From: an uncultured Bacilli bacterium
Lineage (GTDB): Bacteria; Bacillota_I; Bacilli_A; RF39; UBA660
Assembly (NCBI GenBank): GCA_944351315.1
Contig: CALVPL010000090.1
Span: 1 to 6,120 of the forward strand
Length of the DNA: 6,120 bases
Direction: 5' to 3'
The translations under genes and the position numbers were made by a program. Positions 4,913 through 6,120 of the stretch are shown piece after piece. The notes beneath the pieces are model-generated. The model was not told the origin of the DNA and did not search any database. It saw only the letters and a list, made by a program, of their open reading frames with translations. Position 1 is the first letter of the stretch, and each line of letters starts with the position of its first letter.

Positions 4913-6120
4913 ATGGATCAAGTAAAAATTGGAAAATTTATAGCAAAATTGCGAAAAGAAAAGAAGATGACTCAGCAAGAACTTGCTGAAAAATTACATG
5001 TTACGGATCGGGCTGTTTCAAATTGGGAAAATGGTCGAAGAATGCCCGATGTTTCTTTATTTAAACCATTATGTGCTACTTTAGGTATTACTATTAATGA
5101 ACTTATGTCGGGAGAAAAAATTTTACCTCAAAAAATGGTTCCGCGTTCGAATGAAATTCTTTTAGATACATTAAAAGAGAAAGAAAAGATTCAAAAGAAA
5201 TGGAAAAAGAGTATTTGGTTATTAATTTTAATTCTTATTTTAATTTTATGTTGTATCTTTTTTATATATAAAGGAATGCATCCAAATATTGATCTTTATA
5301 GTTTGAATTTTACATATTTAGATGAACCTAATACGGTTAGTAAGGCTTTTCGGTTTCAAGATCGAGATGTTTATTATTATGGAGTAGAGAATACTTTTTT
5401 ATGTAATCAAAAACAGGATTGTTTTGATTTAGAAAAATCTTTAAAATATAAGCAATCTTCTTTTTCGAAGATTCAAGATTATTTGGAATTTCAAAATGGA
5501 ATTAATTTAACAAGTGCGATGTTGGGTGATGGAGGAACAACTATTTATCAAAATGAAAATTATGCTGTAATTTTTTGTAATACTTTAGAGGGAAATAGAG
5601 ATATTTATTTTGGAAAAAGTGAAATGATTGATGCATTAGATGGTGAATACTGTGGGCATGAGAAAAGTTCATTAAAAAAATTTGTTCGAACTTATCATAT
5701 AGAAAATATTAAGGAAAGTGAGCAATATGAACTTGAAGTAACTTTAGTCGATAATAAAAATGAACGAGCTACTATTAAGTTTTCCAATCGTTTGCAATTT
5801 ATGGTTGGTAAAACTTATGAGTTTACTTTTTATACTTTTGAGAATTTTGAAGACACCATTGTAAATATTTTTTCTAAGTCTATTTATGTGAATCATCATG
5901 AAACAGAAAAAATTGGTGAAGAGCAAATTAATGAACCTATTGTTGTAAATGAAAAGTCTATTTCAGAGAGTGGATTAGAAAATGTTACGGTGTCTATTCA
6001 AGAAGGCTCTTTATCTAGAACGGGGGTAAAGATTTTAATTCATGATGTGAGTGGTGAGAATTATTCTTATGGTACGTGGTATCGAATTGATAAAATGGTA
6101 AATGGTACTTGGCAACAATT
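4913..6120 (+). CDS. XRE-family HTH regulator with one membrane helix and a long ectodomain (partial at the 3' end)
   Basis: The frame runs open to the window edge, giving 402 residues without a stop. Residues 5-62 are an XRE helix-turn-helix (TQQELAEKLHV, then TDRAVSNWENGR), followed by NELMSGEK. A basic linker (88-100) precedes one transmembrane helix at about 101-119, so the remainder should face outside. The ectodomain has C164 and C170, which could form a disulfide, and segments such as LGDGGTTIYQNENYAVIFCN. From about residue 353 the sequence GLENVTVSIQEGSLSRTGVK and YSYGTWYRIDKMVNGTWQQ resembles the bacterial Ig-like domain Big_14, cut short here. It is probably a membrane-tethered regulator reading an outside signal; the signal is unknown. 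AGGAG at 4902-4906 fixes the start. Confidence 0.87.
   Translation, partial: MDQVKIGKFIAKLRKEKKMTQQELAEKLHVTDRAVSNWENGRRMPDVSLFKPLCATLGITINELMSGEKILPQKMVPRSNEILLDTLKEKEKIQKKWKKSIWLLILILILILCCIFFIYKGMHPNIDLYSLNFTYLDEPNTVSKAFRFQDRDVYYYGVENTFLCNQKQDCFDLEKSLKYKQSSFSKIQDYLEFQNGINLTSAMLGDGGTTIYQNENYAVIFCNTLEGNRDIYFGKSEMIDALDGEYCGHEKSSLKKFVRTYHIENIKESEQYELEVTLVDNKNERATIKFSNRLQFMVGKTYEFTFYTFENFEDTIVNIFSKSIYVNHHETEKIGEEQINEPIVVNEKSISESGLENVTVSIQEGSLSRTGVKILIHDVSGENYSYGTWYRIDKMVNGTWQQ

Noticed and set aside
5744..5926. Open frame on the minus strand inside the second XRE gene
   Set aside because: It is the antisense of a continuous coding frame in AT-rich DNA and has no recognisable features.
1..6120. 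CRISPR array, tRNA, rRNA or insertion sequence
   Set aside because: No regularly spaced repeats, cloverleaf-like sequences, ribosomal RNA signatures, transposase frames or long terminal inverted repeats were found.
1..6120. Mycoplasma-type code with TGA as tryptophan
   Set aside because: TGA ends two genes (1361-1363 and 3464-3466) and tryptophan is TGG in all frames read.

Overview
The window is strongly AT-rich, with short intergenic gaps, Shine-Dalgarno sites of the AGGAGG type, U-tract terminators and genes all on the + strand. This points to a low-GC Gram-positive bacterium (Bacillota: Clostridia, Erysipelotrichia or a related gut lineage). TGA is used as a stop and tryptophan is encoded by TGG, so there is no mycoplasma-type recoding. 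The genus cannot be resolved from the sequence alone. No rRNA, tRNA, CRISPR array or transposase is visible.

Left part (1-2094). The tail of a membrane protein (1-123) is followed by a membrane-anchored, YkuE-like metallophosphoesterase (182-1033) with its own terminator. The metallophosphoesterase has tyrosine at two positions where this family carries metal ligands, so it may be a pseudoenzyme. A compact three-gene unit follows (1163-2094), with one good extended -10 promoter in front: a two-helix 66-residue membrane protein, a 51-residue DUF4177-like protein, and a flavodoxin-domain protein.

Middle (2095-3503). A helix-turn-helix regulator of the XRE family carries three membrane helices and a short outside tail (2181-2891). 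A GNAT acetyltransferase (3050-3466) follows, ending in a terminator whose 5' half is duplicated in tandem across the stop codon.

Right part (3504-6120). A signal-anchored protein carries two domains of a type common but uncharacterised in Firmicutes (3543-4040). Next come an unrecognised four-helix membrane protein with a helical ectodomain (4111-4845) and a second XRE regulator (4913 to beyond the window end). The second regulator's DNA-binding half is about 70% identical to the first (49 of 70 residues by eye), but its sensory half is different: one membrane helix, a long ectodomain and an Ig-like domain cut by the window edge.

How it fits together. Apart from the flavodoxin operon the genes appear to be single transcription units. 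The common theme is the cell envelope: most products are anchored with domains facing outside, and two are membrane-tethered DNA-binding proteins that could pass an outside signal directly to promoters. That role is inference. Isoleucine codon choice changes at about 2.9 kb, from ATA-rich to ATA-poor, which suggests the left block and the right block have different histories. No known defence or mobile system is recognisable; the most distinctive items are the altered metallophosphoesterase and the paired membrane-bound regulators.
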